DNA of 64,000 bases from Paracoccus aerius (lineage in GTDB: Bacteria > Pseudomonadota > Alphaproteobacteria > Rhodobacterales > Rhodobacteraceae): contig NZ_BNCL01000008.1 of assembly GCF_014656455.1 (NCBI RefSeq), positions 62,001 through 126,000 on the forward strand, written 5' to 3'. The notes under the pieces were generated by a model. The model saw only the letters and a list, made by a program, of their open reading frames with translations. It had not been told where the DNA came from and did no database searches. A program made the translations under genes and the position numbers. Of the stretch, positions 53,451-62,088 are shown piece by piece. Numbering within the stretch: position 1 is the stretch's first letter; every line of letters starts with the position of its first letter.

Positions 53451-54445
53451 CAGTCACCATCCTTTGCGTTGAACCCGGTCGAGACGCCAAGCGCCGCCCC
53501 GATCTCGGTCTCGACGGCCGCCTGGGCGGATTGCACCGCCTGCTGGAGGATCTCGACCTTCAGCCGCCCTTGGGGCGTTGAAACACCTGCCAGGACCGGG
53601 TCTTCCAGGTCCTGGGCAAGCGCCAGCGCGCGGTCGAAGGCGGCCTTGGTCAGGGGCGCGTCGGGATGCAGCGCCAGGGCCAGATCCCGCAGACCTTCCA
53701 GCGAAAGGCGGATGTTGCGCAGGCTGCGGCCGGACGCCACCGCCTCGGCCCGTTCCGGCCGAGGCTTCTGGAACGTGCCCAGGGGCCGGCCAAGCCGCCC
53801 GTCGGACAATGATGCCAGCCCCGTCACCAGTTGCGTGAACAGCGCCTGCCGCGCCTCGTCCGTGGTCAGGTAGCTGGTGTTCGCGTCGCCGGGCGTCGTC
53901 AGCAGCGCCGCATGGGCCGGCCATTCGGCAGCGATCTCGGCCGTCATCCGCGCCAGATCCGCCGCCGTGGCCCGGCGCAGGGCGCAAAGCCTGTCTTCGG
54001 CACCCGTCAGGGCCGAGGGGTAGAGCAGCCGCTCCAGCCCCGAAAGCCCGCGCGCCGCGACCGAGACCTGGGCAAAGAGGGCGGGATCCGCGATCACCTG
54101 CGGATCGCCCGCGACAAGCGCCTGCTGCGCCCGCAGGCCCGACGATTTCGGATCGGGCCAAAAGGCGATTGCAAGCGACCGCCCCTGTTCCTCGACGGGG
54201 CCGAGGCGCAGGAAATCGATCCGCGCCCAGGCGTCCCAGGCCTGCTGGAACGGCGCCCGCATCGCCGCGGGGGCGCAATCCTGCCGGGCGGCGTCGTCCA
54301 GGTCTGCCGCGGCATCGGCCAGCCCGGCATAGGCGGGCGTGATGACCTGATCCACGGCCTCGGCCAGGTCCGCCGTCGCGGGCGTTCCCAGCAGCGCCGC
54401 AAGGGCTGCAAGGGCCGCCATGCGGGTCAAAGCGATCGGAGCCAT
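53450..54445 (-). CDS. Imelysin family protein, second, lacking the GxHxxE histidine
   Basis: This 331-residue exported protein (signal peptide MAPIALTRMAALAALAALLG, ending ATA) matches the imelysin/peptidase M75 fold: DQVITPAYAGLADAAADLDD, AWDAWARIDFLRLGPVEE and RRPLGTFQKP-like RLGRPLGTFQKPRPERAEAV. In the position of the family's GxHxxE motif it reads ARGLSGLERLLYP, so the histidine is replaced by serine while the glutamate remains. The start at 54445 overlaps the di-heme gene by 19 bases, though a later ATG at 54421 is possible. Its paralogue is at 56032-57282. Confidence 0.85.
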   Translation of the reverse strand: MAPIALTRMAALAALAALLGTPATADLAEAVDQVITPAYAGLADAAADLDDAARQDCAPAAMRAPFQQAWDAWARIDFLRLGPVEEQGRSLAIAFWPDPKSSGLRAQQALVAGDPQVIADPALFAQVSVAARGLSGLERLLYPSALTGAEDRLCALRRATAADLARMTAEIAAEWPAHAALLTTPGDANTSYLTTDEARQALFTQLVTGLASLSDGRLGRPLGTFQKPRPERAEAVASGRSLRNIRLSLEGLRDLALALHPDAPLTKAAFDRALALAQDLEDPVLAGVSTPQGRLKVEILQQAVQSAQAAVETEIGAALGVSTGFNAKDGD

Positions 54446-56019
54446 GCGATCAACGCCTTTCGGTCAGGGGTGGGCAGGGCGACGACCGCGTCGCGGGCGG
54501 GCTGGGCTTCGCCCCCATGCCACAGGATCGCCTCGATCAGGGATCGGGCGCGGCCGTCATGCAGGTAGCTTTCGACGCCCGTGACGGTGCCGTTCAGCGA
54601 GATGCCCCATAAGGGCGCGGTGCGCCATTCGCGACCCGTCGCGCGGCTTTCGGGCCGGTTGTCGGCCAGCCCCTCGCCCATGTCGTGCAGCAGCATGTCG
54701 GAATGGGGCCAGATCAGCTGGAAGCTTTGTTCGGGCCGGCCGTCCAGCCGATGCGTCACGAACTTGGGATTGTGGCAACTGGTGCAGCCGATGTCATGCG
54801 CGATCTTCTTGCCCCGCAGGACCTGCGGATCATCCAGGTCGCGCCGGGCCGGCACCGCCAGGTTGCGGCTGTAGAAGGTCACCAGGTCCAGGCCCAGGCC
54901 GTCCACCTCCAGCCCCTCGCGGACGTCCGGTTCCTGCCCGGCCGGCGCGGCGCGGCAGGCGGCCTGCGCTTCGCTGCATTCGCCGAAGGGAAAGGGGAAC
55001 AGCGGGTTCGACAGGCCCATGTCGCCCAGAAAGGCACTTGCCGATTGTTCGCGGATCGTCGCGTTGCCGGCCTTGTGGCCGAAGCGGCCCAGCATCGGGC
55101 GGTCGAATTCGCTGGACCAGACGATCTGCGGCCTGCCGGATATGCCATCCCCGTCCCGGTCGTCGGCATCGGCCAGGGCCAGGATGTCTGCCACCGGCAC
55201 CGCCTCGAGCAGGCCAAGGCCGATCATCTGCGGGGCGACGCGGGCCGAGATCTGCAGGTCTGGATGCGGCGCGCCATGCACAGGGTCTTCCACCGCAAAG
55301 GACGGGCGGCGCAGTGTGACGACCGTGCCGTCGGCCAGGGTCACGGGTTCCTCGGCCCAGGCGACGCCCATCCGCGCCTCGGCCAGGAAACCCGCCAGGG
55401 CCAGGTCCTGCAACTGCGCCCCATAGACCGGATCGGGGCTGGTGGCGATATAGTCCGGGATCTCGGGCCGGGCAGGTCCGCCGGGGACCGACAGGCGCAG
55501 GAAGGCGGAAACGCGGCTGTCGTCCGGCCCCTGTGGCAGATGCCCGCGCCCGTCCTTGATGTGGCAGTTCTGGCAGGCGCGGGCGTTGTAGAGCGGCCCC
55601 AGCCCGTCGCTGCCTTTGGTCGAGGATGGCGCGCCGACCCAGAGCTTGCGGAAGATGGCGTTGCCCAGCTTGAAATCCATCTCGCGCGCGCGGGGCAGGT
55701 TGGGCGGGAAATGCGAAAAGGCATCCGCGTTCGGGACGAAGCGCGCCGTGGCGGCCCCGGCGGGCTTGTCCTCGAAGGGTTCGGGACGGGTGAAGTCGGC
55801 GGGTGGCGCCAGCACCGCCGCGATGCGCGCGGCCTCGGCCCTTGTGCGGGGGGTGATGGGCAGATGGGGTTCCGCCTGCCAGTCCGTGGCCGTGGCCGGG
55901 CCGGGCGCCACCGGCACCGCCCGCAGCGCATCGGAGGGGGTGTCGGACAGCCCCGGCGCGACGGCCGCGCCAAGGCTGGCCGCCAGGGCCGCAGCCATTC
56001 CGGCCAGGGCGCGCGCCAC
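54427..56019 (-). CDS. Di-heme oxidoreductase family protein (DUF1111)
   Basis: This 530-residue exported c-type cytochrome has two CxxCH heme-binding motifs, ACQNCHIKDG (about residue 150) and GCTSCHNPKF (about residue 403). The N-terminal MARALAGMAAALAASLGAAV resembles a signal peptide. It matches the DUF1111 di-heme (thiol oxidoreductase-like) family: GLGPLYNARACQNCHIKDGR, RFGHKAGNATIREQSASAF and LHDMGEGLADNRPES. It lies between two imelysin genes, an arrangement typical of iron-regulated operons. A role in periplasmic redox or iron release is inferred. Confidence 0.9.
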   Translation of the reverse strand: MARALAGMAAALAASLGAAVAPGLSDTPSDALRAVPVAPGPATATDWQAEPHLPITPRTRAEAARIAAVLAPPADFTRPEPFEDKPAGAATARFVPNADAFSHFPPNLPRAREMDFKLGNAIFRKLWVGAPSSTKGSDGLGPLYNARACQNCHIKDGRGHLPQGPDDSRVSAFLRLSVPGGPARPEIPDYIATSPDPVYGAQLQDLALAGFLAEARMGVAWAEEPVTLADGTVVTLRRPSFAVEDPVHGAPHPDLQISARVAPQMIGLGLLEAVPVADILALADADDRDGDGISGRPQIVWSSEFDRPMLGRFGHKAGNATIREQSASAFLGDMGLSNPLFPFPFGECSEAQAACRAAPAGQEPDVREGLEVDGLGLDLVTFYSRNLAVPARRDLDDPQVLRGKKIAHDIGCTSCHNPKFVTHRLDGRPEQSFQLIWPHSDMLLHDMGEGLADNRPESRATGREWRTAPLWGISLNGTVTGVESYLHDGRARSLIEAILWHGGEAQPARDAVVALPTPDRKALIAWLRSL

Positions 56020-56031
56020 CGCAGGACCGCC

Positions 56032-57282
56032 TTACTGGAAGACCGCGTTCGGATCGTCGAGGCTGTCGGACCCTTCGAAGGCGATGCCATCCAGGCCAAG
56101 GGCCGCGACCGCGCGTTCGATGGATTTCGCCTGTTTCACCAGCCCGTCCACGCCCGCCTGGATGATCGCCGCGCCTTCCTGGTTGCCCGGCGCCAGCATC
56201 TGGTCATAGGCCATCCCCGCTTCGGCCTTGTCGCGCAGCGCGGTCAGCGCCACCATCGTGGCGGCAAGATCGGCCTGCAGCGCCTGATCCACGCCCGCAT
56301 CGGCTTCGGCCACCAGGCCCGACAGGGACGGGCCCGCGACTTCGCTGCCATCCACCCGCACATAGCGGCCCAGATAGACGTTCTGGATGCCAAGCCCGTC
56401 ATGGTAGTGGCTGAGATGGGTCTGGTCCGAGAAGCAGTCATGTTCTTCCTCGGGGTCGTTCAGCATCAGGCCCAGCTTCATCCGCTCTCCGGCCTGCTCG
56501 CCATAGGACAGGCTGCCCATTCCGGTCAGCATGGCGCGCAGCCCGGCCTGCGGATCGGCCGTGACCGCCGCGCGGGCGGGGCCGTCCGTTTCCCAGTTGT
56601 CGGTCATTTCCCACAGGTCGGACACCAGCAGATCGGTCGCCGCGACAAGGTATTGGGCGCGGCGGTCGCAATTGCCGTTGGTGCAGCCCGCGCCCGCCAT
56701 GAAATCCGTATGGGGGCGGCTACCCGCGCCCGGCCCCGTTCCGTTCAGATCCTGCCCCCACAGCAAAAACTCGATCGCGTGATAGCCCGAGGCGACATTG
56801 GCCTCAATCCCGCCGGCCTCGTGCAGCGCGCGGATGATGTGGGGGGTGATGGTCGCCGCATCCACCGTCTCGGATCCCAGTTCAAGGACGGGGTTGGCGA
56901 TCACGTTCAACTGCGCCAGCTCGTTATCCTCGGTCGAGGGGGTGCCTTCGGCGACATAGTCGATCAGCCCCTCGTCCAACGGCCAGGCGTTCACCCGCCC
57001 TTCCCAGTCGTCGACGATGGGGTTGCCGAAGCGGAACACCTCGGACTGCTGATAAGGGACGCGCGCGGCCGTCCAGGCCTGACGCGCGGCGGCCAGGGTT
57101 TCGGGCGAGGGATCTGCCACCAGGTCGCCCACCGCCCGTCGCAGGGCCTGGGCCGTGGACAGGCTGTCCCCATAGGTCGCAAGCGCAATATCCGCATAGG
57201 TGGTCACGACCTCGGGCGGGCCGGCCAGGACAGGGGCGGGAAGCAGGCACAGGACCAGCGGGAATCGACGGCGCAGCGACAT
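56032..57282 (-). CDS. Imelysin family protein (peptidase M75-like)
   Basis: This 416-residue exported protein has a signal peptide (MSLRRRFPLVLCLLPAPVLA) and the complete imelysin motif GYHAIEFLLWGQDLNG (GxHxxE) in the first half; the second half has MKLGLMLNDPEEEHDCFSDQ and SHYHDGLGIQNVYLGRY. Imelysins are periplasmic or outer-membrane proteins linked to iron uptake (IrpA, EfeO-like). I placed the start at 57282 because AAGGA is seven bases before it; the ATG at 57288 abuts that site. It is the first gene of the operon imelysin, di-heme protein, imelysin, DUF1513. Confidence 0.9.
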   Translation of the reverse strand: MSLRRRFPLVLCLLPAPVLAGPPEVVTTYADIALATYGDSLSTAQALRRAVGDLVADPSPETLAAARQAWTAARVPYQQSEVFRFGNPIVDDWEGRVNAWPLDEGLIDYVAEGTPSTEDNELAQLNVIANPVLELGSETVDAATITPHIIRALHEAGGIEANVASGYHAIEFLLWGQDLNGTGPGAGSRPHTDFMAGAGCTNGNCDRRAQYLVAATDLLVSDLWEMTDNWETDGPARAAVTADPQAGLRAMLTGMGSLSYGEQAGERMKLGLMLNDPEEEHDCFSDQTHLSHYHDGLGIQNVYLGRYVRVDGSEVAGPSLSGLVAEADAGVDQALQADLAATMVALTALRDKAEAGMAYDQMLAPGNQEGAAIIQAGVDGLVKQAKSIERAVAALGLDGIAFEGSDSLDDPNAVFQ

Positions 57283-57516
57283 GGTCATTTCCTTGAGGAA
57301 GGCGGGATCAGGGACAGGCACTGCCGGTCCACCCAAGTCTTTTTGTCGGATTTTGTTGCAAGTCAATCGGAATATGCGGCGGCGGGGTTTGCCGGGCTTT
57401 GTGCCCGCCTGCCGTCGCGCCGCGATCACGTTCCCGCGGGCTGCCACCTGCCGGCGGAACGGCCGCCCCCACACTGCGTTGGTCCTGCGAAATGTGACAA
57501 ACAAAGGAGCACCGAA

Positions 57517-57699
57517 ATGGGCGAGATGACCGACAAGCTGAAAGCGGCGGCGAACAAGACGGCAGGCAGCGTGAAGGACGGCATCGGCAAGATGACCGAC
57601 GATCAGTCCCTGCAGGCCGAAGGCAAGGCCCAGAAGACCAAGGGTTCCGTGCAGGACGTGTCGGGCACCGTCAAGGGCAAGCTCGGCAACGACATCTGA
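57517..57699 (+). CDS. CsbD family protein
   Basis: This 60-residue, highly charged protein (MTDKLKAAANKTAGSVKDGI then SLQAEGKAQKTKGSVQDVSG) matches the CsbD-like family, small stress proteins with an internal repeat of K/Q-rich amphipathic segments. AAAGGAG lies 7 bases before ATG 57517. It stands alone with its own terminator. Its molecular role is unknown; general stress induction is expected from the family. Confidence 0.9.
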   Translation: MGEMTDKLKAAANKTAGSVKDGIGKMTDDQSLQAEGKAQKTKGSVQDVSGTVKGKLGNDI

Positions 57700-57722
57700 A
57701 CCAGGGTCCAGTCCCTGCCCAA

Positions 57723-57742
57723 GACCCCGCTTCTGCGGGGTC
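57723..57742 (+). terminator. Strong rho-independent terminator after csbD
   Basis: A perfect 8-bp stem (GACCCCGC/GCGGGGTC) with a TTCT loop is preceded by AA and followed by TCTTG. It lies 23 bases after the CsbD stop. Confidence 0.75.
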
Positions 57743-57931
57743 TCTTGCGTGGCGGGACCGCAAAAATGGCCTTTCCGCGCCATCCGGGCTGAACTTTCAG
57801 CGCCCCGGGGTGTTTGGCTTCACAATCGCCGCCGGTAACGGGACCGAGAGCAGCCTGCGCATCATGACCTGTGGGCCGTTCCCGCATCCTTTTTCCGGCA
57901 GAAGCCATGCGACACGGAAAAGGACCCGCAT

Positions 57932-59590
57932 TTGCCCGATCAAGCCGTCCCCCTCGACCCGCAGACGCCCGATGCCATTCCCGCCCCCGAGGGCGCGACC
58001 CAGGTGATCCAGACGGATTACGAGGTGGGCCAGGACAACATCAACTATCGACGCCGGTTCGTGTTCGAGCTTGATATCCACAACATCGTCTTCAGCATCT
58101 CGGCCCTGGGGGTGGTCGCCTTCACCCTCTTGACGCTGATGTTCCAGAACACGCTGGATCCGCTGTTCGCGGGCTTGCGGGATTTCCTGACGGCGAACCT
58201 CGACTGGTTCTTCATCGTGGTGGGCAACCTGTTCGTGCTGCTGTGCCTGGCGCTGATCGTGCTACCGCTTGGCCGCATCAGGCTGGGCGGGCCGGATGCA
58301 ACGCCCGACTACAGCTATCTGTCCTGGTTCTCGATGCTGTTCGCGGCCGGCATGGGCATCGGGCTGATGTTCTATGGCGTGTCCGAGCCCTTGGGCAACT
58401 ACACCGCCGCCTTCGACGGGCCGGTCACGGGACCGGATGGGGTGCGCACGGACTGGGCGCCCCTGGACGGGGTGCCGGGCGATGCGGAAGGCGCGCGGCG
58501 GCTGGCCATGGCCGCCACGATCTTCCATTGGGCGCTGCATCCCTGGTCGATCTATGCCATCGTCGCGCTGTCCTTGGCGCTGTTCTCGTTCAACAAGGGC
58601 CTGCCGATGACCCTGCGGTCGATCCTGTACCCGATCTTCGGGGAACGGGTCTGGGGCTGGCCGGGCCATGTGGTCGACATCCTGGCCGTCTTCGCGACGA
58701 TCTTCGGGCTGTCCACCTCGCTCGGGCTGGGCGCGCAGCAGGCAAGCGCGGGACTGAACTTCCTGTTCGGGCTGCCCGCCACCACCGGCGCGATGATCTT
58801 CCTGATCATCATCATCACCGGGATCGCCACCGCATCGGTCGTCGCCGGGATGGACAAGGGCGTCAAACGCCTGTCCGAGATCAACATGGGCCTTGCGGTC
58901 CTGCTGCTGTTCTTCGTGATCGCCGCAGGCCCGACGATGCAGATCGCCACTGGCTTCTTCAAGAACCTGCAGGCCTATGCCCAATACCTGCCGGCGCTGT
59001 CGAACCCGGTCGGCCGCGACGACGACAACTTCCGCCAGGGCTGGACCGCCTTCTACTGGGCCTGGTGGATCAGCTGGTCGCCCTTCGTGGGCATGTTCAT
59101 CGCCCGCGTCAGCCGCGGCCGCACCGTGCGCGAGTTCCTGATCGCGGTGCTGCTGATCCCCTCGCTGGTCTCGACCCTGTGGATGACGGCGCTTGGGGGC
59201 ACGGCGATCAGCCAGGTGGTGAACCAGGGGCTGGTCTCGGTCCAGGACGCCGCGCTTGAACTGCAGCTGTTCGAGATGCTGGCCCATCTGCCGCTGACGG
59301 GGATCACGTCGCTGGTGGGGATCGTGCTGGTCATCGTGTTCTTCGTCACCTCGTCGGATTCCGGGTCGCTGGTCATCGACACGATCAGCGCGGGCGGCAA
59401 GATGAACGCGCCGACCCCGCAGCGCGTGTTCTGGGCCACCGTTGAAGGGCTGATCGCGATCGCCCTGCTGCTGGGCGGCGGGCTGGCCGCGCTGCAGGCG
59501 ATGGCAGTATCGACCGGATTTCCCTTTGCCATCGTCCTGCTGGGCGCAAGCTTCGCGCTTGTGAAGGGGCTGATGGCCGAGCCGCGATGA
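57932..59590 (+). CDS. BCCT family osmolyte transporter (choline/glycine betaine/carnitine)
   Basis: This 552-residue membrane protein has about 12 helices. The BCCT signature is in MGIGLMFYGVSEPLGNY, and the substrate-binding aromatic box is in FYWAWWISWSPFVGMFIARV, followed by SRGRTVREFL. No ATG fits the family start; TTG 57932 gives a 36-residue cytoplasmic N-terminus and has AAAAGGA at good spacing, so it is the likely start. The 232-bp gap before it holds the csbD terminator. It presumably imports an osmolyte such as glycine betaine. Confidence 0.9.
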   Translation: MPDQAVPLDPQTPDAIPAPEGATQVIQTDYEVGQDNINYRRRFVFELDIHNIVFSISALGVVAFTLLTLMFQNTLDPLFAGLRDFLTANLDWFFIVVGNLFVLLCLALIVLPLGRIRLGGPDATPDYSYLSWFSMLFAAGMGIGLMFYGVSEPLGNYTAAFDGPVTGPDGVRTDWAPLDGVPGDAEGARRLAMAATIFHWALHPWSIYAIVALSLALFSFNKGLPMTLRSILYPIFGERVWGWPGHVVDILAVFATIFGLSTSLGLGAQQASAGLNFLFGLPATTGAMIFLIIIITGIATASVVAGMDKGVKRLSEINMGLAVLLLFFVIAAGPTMQIATGFFKNLQAYAQYLPALSNPVGRDDDNFRQGWTAFYWAWWISWSPFVGMFIARVSRGRTVREFLIAVLLIPSLVSTLWMTALGGTAISQVVNQGLVSVQDAALELQLFEMLAHLPLTGITSLVGIVLVIVFFVTSSDSGSLVIDTISAGGKMNAPTPQRVFWATVEGLIAIALLLGGGLAALQAMAVSTGFPFAIVLLGASFALVKGLMAEPR

Positions 59591-59607
59591 CGACCCTCGG
59601 GCGGGCG

Positions 59608-59626
59608 TGCCGGATCAGGACCGGCA
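59608..59626 (+). terminator. Weak hairpin after the BCCT gene
   Basis: A 6-bp stem (TGCCGG/CCGGCA) with a 7-base loop lies 17 bases after the BCCT stop, followed by more GC-rich self-complementary sequence but no U-tract. It may be a terminator shared with the convergent small gene. Confidence 0.35.
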
Positions 59627-59657
59627 GGCCCCTGGCCGGCGGGGGCGACGCGCTGCC

Positions 59658-59918
59658 CTAGCCGGTGCGGAAGGCGACATAGCCTGTCATGCTGTCGTCG
59701 AACTGCTGGCGATAGCCGCCGTCGGTCGTGATCCTGACCACCGTTGCCTCGAACGCGGGGCCATCCTCGGGCGCGATCCTGATGGTCCTGGCCCCGGTGA
59801 ACTGGGTCGCGCGGACGGGGATGGCGGTGAAGGCGATCTCGCCCTCGGTCAGGTTTCCGTATCTGATCGACCCGTCGAACGGGCCCAGATCGTCGATGCT
59901 GAATGTCACACGGGTCAT
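59658..59918 (-). CDS. Small hypothetical protein, 86 residues
   Basis: I do not recognise this protein. It is 86 residues, has no cysteine or signal peptide, and looks all-beta (TRVTFSIDDLGPFDGSIRYG; EGEIAFTAIPVRATQF; RTIRIAPEDGPAFEATVVRI). The start at 59918 has GGAGGAT about 9 bases upstream. It is convergent with the BCCT gene (67 bases between stops) and codon use is like its neighbours, so it is probably real. A strong hairpin lies 57-99 bases upstream of the start in its leader region. Confidence 0.6.
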   Translation of the reverse strand: MTRVTFSIDDLGPFDGSIRYGNLTEGEIAFTAIPVRATQFTGARTIRIAPEDGPAFEATVVRITTDGGYRQQFDDSMTGYVAFRTG

Positions 59919-59974
59919 GGCTGATTGATCCTCCTGCCGCTGCAAACCCAACAACCTGCTGCGGGACCTGTTCC

Positions 59975-60017
59975 ATCGCCCCGGGCGGGCCGGATCCCGC
60001 CACCCGCGCGGGGCGAT
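59975..60017. repeat. Long nested hairpin in the 551-bp interval
   Basis: A perfect 8-bp outer stem (ATCGCCCC at 59975-59982, GGGGCGAT at 60010-60017) encloses a further GCGGG/CCCGC stem. It lies upstream of the small hypothetical gene and is followed on the plus strand by TAACCTTTGTTCC. It could be a regulatory leader structure or terminator for an unseen transcript. The rest of 59919-60469 holds only two small open frames. Confidence 0.45.
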
Positions 60018-60129
60018 TAACCTTTGTTCCATGCGGCCGGTGGAACAGATGCCCCCCCTGGCGGTTCATCCTGCGTGATCGGCCAGGGACGGGTCTCTTG
60101 CGAGGCGGTTCCACAACAAGAGACAGGCA

Positions 60130-60264
60130 ATGAGCATTCCCGCCCCCGACGCCCTGCCCAAGGGTCTGCGTGCTGCCCCTTCCCTGGAACGGCGCGATCC
60201 GGCGCGCAGACGGATGCGCAGGCCTTGGCCGGGCGCGGAACAACCCTTTCATTGCCCCGCCTGA
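60130..60264 (+). CDS. Possible small ORF, 44 residues
   Basis: ATG 60130 opens a 44-codon frame (MSIPAPDALPKGLRAAPSLE, then an arginine-rich tract and PFHCPA). Upstream is GAGACAGG, a modest ribosome site. It ends 14 bases before a second small frame. I do not recognise it, and it may be chance in a GC-rich gap. Confidence 0.25.
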   Translation: MSIPAPDALPKGLRAAPSLERRDPARRRMRRPWPGAEQPFHCPA

Positions 60265-60278
60265 AGAAGGAGCGCGAG

Positions 60279-60380
60279 ATGGCGACCCAACCCAGTGAAC
60301 GGGCTTGCACGGGTCGTTCGCAACCACCGCAGCCATCTGCCCGCGACCGGCGGGCCGGATGGGCCCCGCGACGAACGTGA
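60279..60380 (+). CDS. Possible small ORF, 33 residues
   Basis: ATG 60279 opens a 33-codon frame (MATQPSERACTGRSQPPQPS to GWAPRRT) with an excellent ribosome site, AAGGAG (60267-60272), six bases upstream. It lies 89 bases before the HAD-UbiA gene and could be a leader peptide. The product has no recognisable domain. Confidence 0.35.
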   Translation: MATQPSERACTGRSQPPQPSARDRRAGWAPRRT

Positions 60381-60469
60381 TGACATCCGGCGGCCCCTGA
60401 CAGGCGGGGTCCGCGCCGCAGCACATGCCCACCGTCCCCCGACGATGCGCCCGAACAGAAGCGAGCAAG

Positions 60470-62026
60470 ATGAAAGTAACGGATACCAAACACGAATCTG
60501 TTGCGCTGTTTCCAGGCCATCCCCGGGCTCGGCACGACGAGGATCACCGCCGCCATCTGAACGATCCGGGCGGTCGCGCCCTGGCCATTGCCCGGCGGCA
60601 GGAACAGCCCGCCACGGGGCGGCCGCTGGCCGTCGACCTGGACGGGACGCTGATCCGGTCGGACCTGCTGATCGAGACGGCCTTCGCCGAACTGGGCCGG
60701 CAGCCCCTGTCGCTGGTCGGCATGGTCGGCGCCCTGGCCGGCGGCAAGGCCGCGCTGAAGCACAAGCTGGCAGAAAACGCCGATTTCGACCCGTCCACCC
60801 TGCCCTATGATCCCGTGGTGCTGGATTACATCCGGGCGGCGCGCGCGCAGGGGCGGCAGGTCTATCTGGCATCGGCCAGCCATGAACGGCTGGTCAAGGC
60901 CGTCGCGGACCACCTGGGCCTGTTCGCGGGCTGGTTCGCGTCCAATGCCGAAACGAATTGCGGCGGCAGGGTCAAGGCGCAGAAGCTGGTCGCGGCCTTT
61001 GGCGAAGGCGGCTTCGACTATATCGGCAACGACGCGGCGGATCTGCGGGTTTGGGACAAGGCCGGCAAGGCCATCGCGATCCGCACATCCGGGCGCGTGA
61101 ACCAGGATCTGAAACGGGCGCATCGCGATGTCGAGGTGCTGTCCTGGGAAAGGCCGACCTGGCGCAGCTGGGCCAAGCTGGCGCGCACCCACCAGTATTC
61201 CAAGAACGCCCTGCTGTTCGTGCCGCTGATCACCGCCCATGCCTTCGAGCTGGTGGCCTTTCTGCAGGTCTTCCTGGCCTTCGTGGCCTTTTCGCTCTGC
61301 GCGTCCAGCGTCTATATCCTGAACGACCTTGTCGATCTGCAGGATGACCGCAAGCACCGGACGAAATGCAACCGCCCCCTGGCCAAGGGGACGATCCCGC
61401 TGGCGCAGGCGCTTGTGGCGATGCCGGTCCTGCTGGCCCTGTCGATGGGTCTGGCGGCAGCCATCTCGTTGCCGTTCCTGGGCATCCTGGTGATCTATTG
61501 CGTTCTGACCACCACCTATTCCTTCTTGCTGAAGCGCAAGGCGCTGCTTGATGTCCTGTCGCTTGCGGGCCTTTACACCCTGCGCGTCATCGGCGGCGCG
61601 GTGGTGCTGGGCGTGACCGTGTCGGCCTGGCTTCTGGCCTTTTCGATGGCGCTGTTCCTTTCGCTGGCGCTGATCAAGCGGTTCGTCGAACTGGCCGCGC
61701 GGCTGGATGCCCACCTGCCCGACAGCAGCAGCCGCGGCTATCGCAACACCGACGCAGACCTGGTGATGATGCTGGCGGCCGCGTCCGGCTTCAACGCGGT
61801 CACCGTGTTCATCCTTTATGTCTCGAACGAAAGCATGACGCTGCTCTACAGCACGCCGCAGATCCTGTGGCTGGCGGCACCGATCCTGACCTACTGGATT
61901 GCGCGGATGCTGATGCTTGCGCATCGTAGGGTCATGGATGACGATCCGGTGGCATTCGCGACGCGGGACAGGGCCAGCATGATCTGCGGCGCCCTGATCG
62001 GTCTGGTGATGTTCGCAGGGGCGTGA
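60470..62026 (+). CDS. HAD-UbiA fusion, polyprenyl-phosphate phosphoribosyltransferase-like
   Basis: This 518-residue protein has an N-terminal HAD phosphatase domain with PLAVDLDGTLIRSDLLIE at about residue 55 (DxDGT, nucleophile aspartate) and VYLASASHERLVKAVADHLG, then a UbiA-type membrane domain with the prenyl-diphosphate motif SVYILNDLVDLQDDRKHRTK and NRPLAKGTIP, plus the second motif YSFLLKRKALLDVLSLAGLY. Fusions of this kind are predicted decaprenyl-phosphate phosphoribose (DPPR) synthase/phosphatase pairs, which make polyprenyl-phosphoryl ribose after dephosphorylation. The downstream DprE1- and DprE2-like genes would turn it into the arabinose form. The N-terminal 45 residues before the HAD domain are poorly conserved and the ribosome site is weak. 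Confidence 0.85.
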   Translation: MKVTDTKHESVALFPGHPRARHDEDHRRHLNDPGGRALAIARRQEQPATGRPLAVDLDGTLIRSDLLIETAFAELGRQPLSLVGMVGALAGGKAALKHKLAENADFDPSTLPYDPVVLDYIRAARAQGRQVYLASASHERLVKAVADHLGLFAGWFASNAETNCGGRVKAQKLVAAFGEGGFDYIGNDAADLRVWDKAGKAIAIRTSGRVNQDLKRAHRDVEVLSWERPTWRSWAKLARTHQYSKNALLFVPLITAHAFELVAFLQVFLAFVAFSLCASSVYILNDLVDLQDDRKHRTKCNRPLAKGTIPLAQALVAMPVLLALSMGLAAAISLPFLGILVIYCVLTTTYSFLLKRKALLDVLSLAGLYTLRVIGGAVVLGVTVSAWLLAFSMALFLSLALIKRFVELAARLDAHLPDSSSRGYRNTDADLVMMLAAASGFNAVTVFILYVSNESMTLLYSTPQILWLAAPILTYWIARMLMLAHRRVMDDDPVAFATRDRASMICGALIGLVMFAGA

Positions 62027-62088
62027 TCCATGGTGGCAAGCAGCGCCGCCTGCGCAGGGCCGCGGTTCTTTCGGTGGAGCAGTGTCGT

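Noticed and set aside
54685-57699. Plus-strand open frame of 1004 codons
   Set aside because: It is antisense to the di-heme and imelysin genes. Only its last 60 codons are real: they are the CsbD gene starting at 57517, with its own ribosome site.
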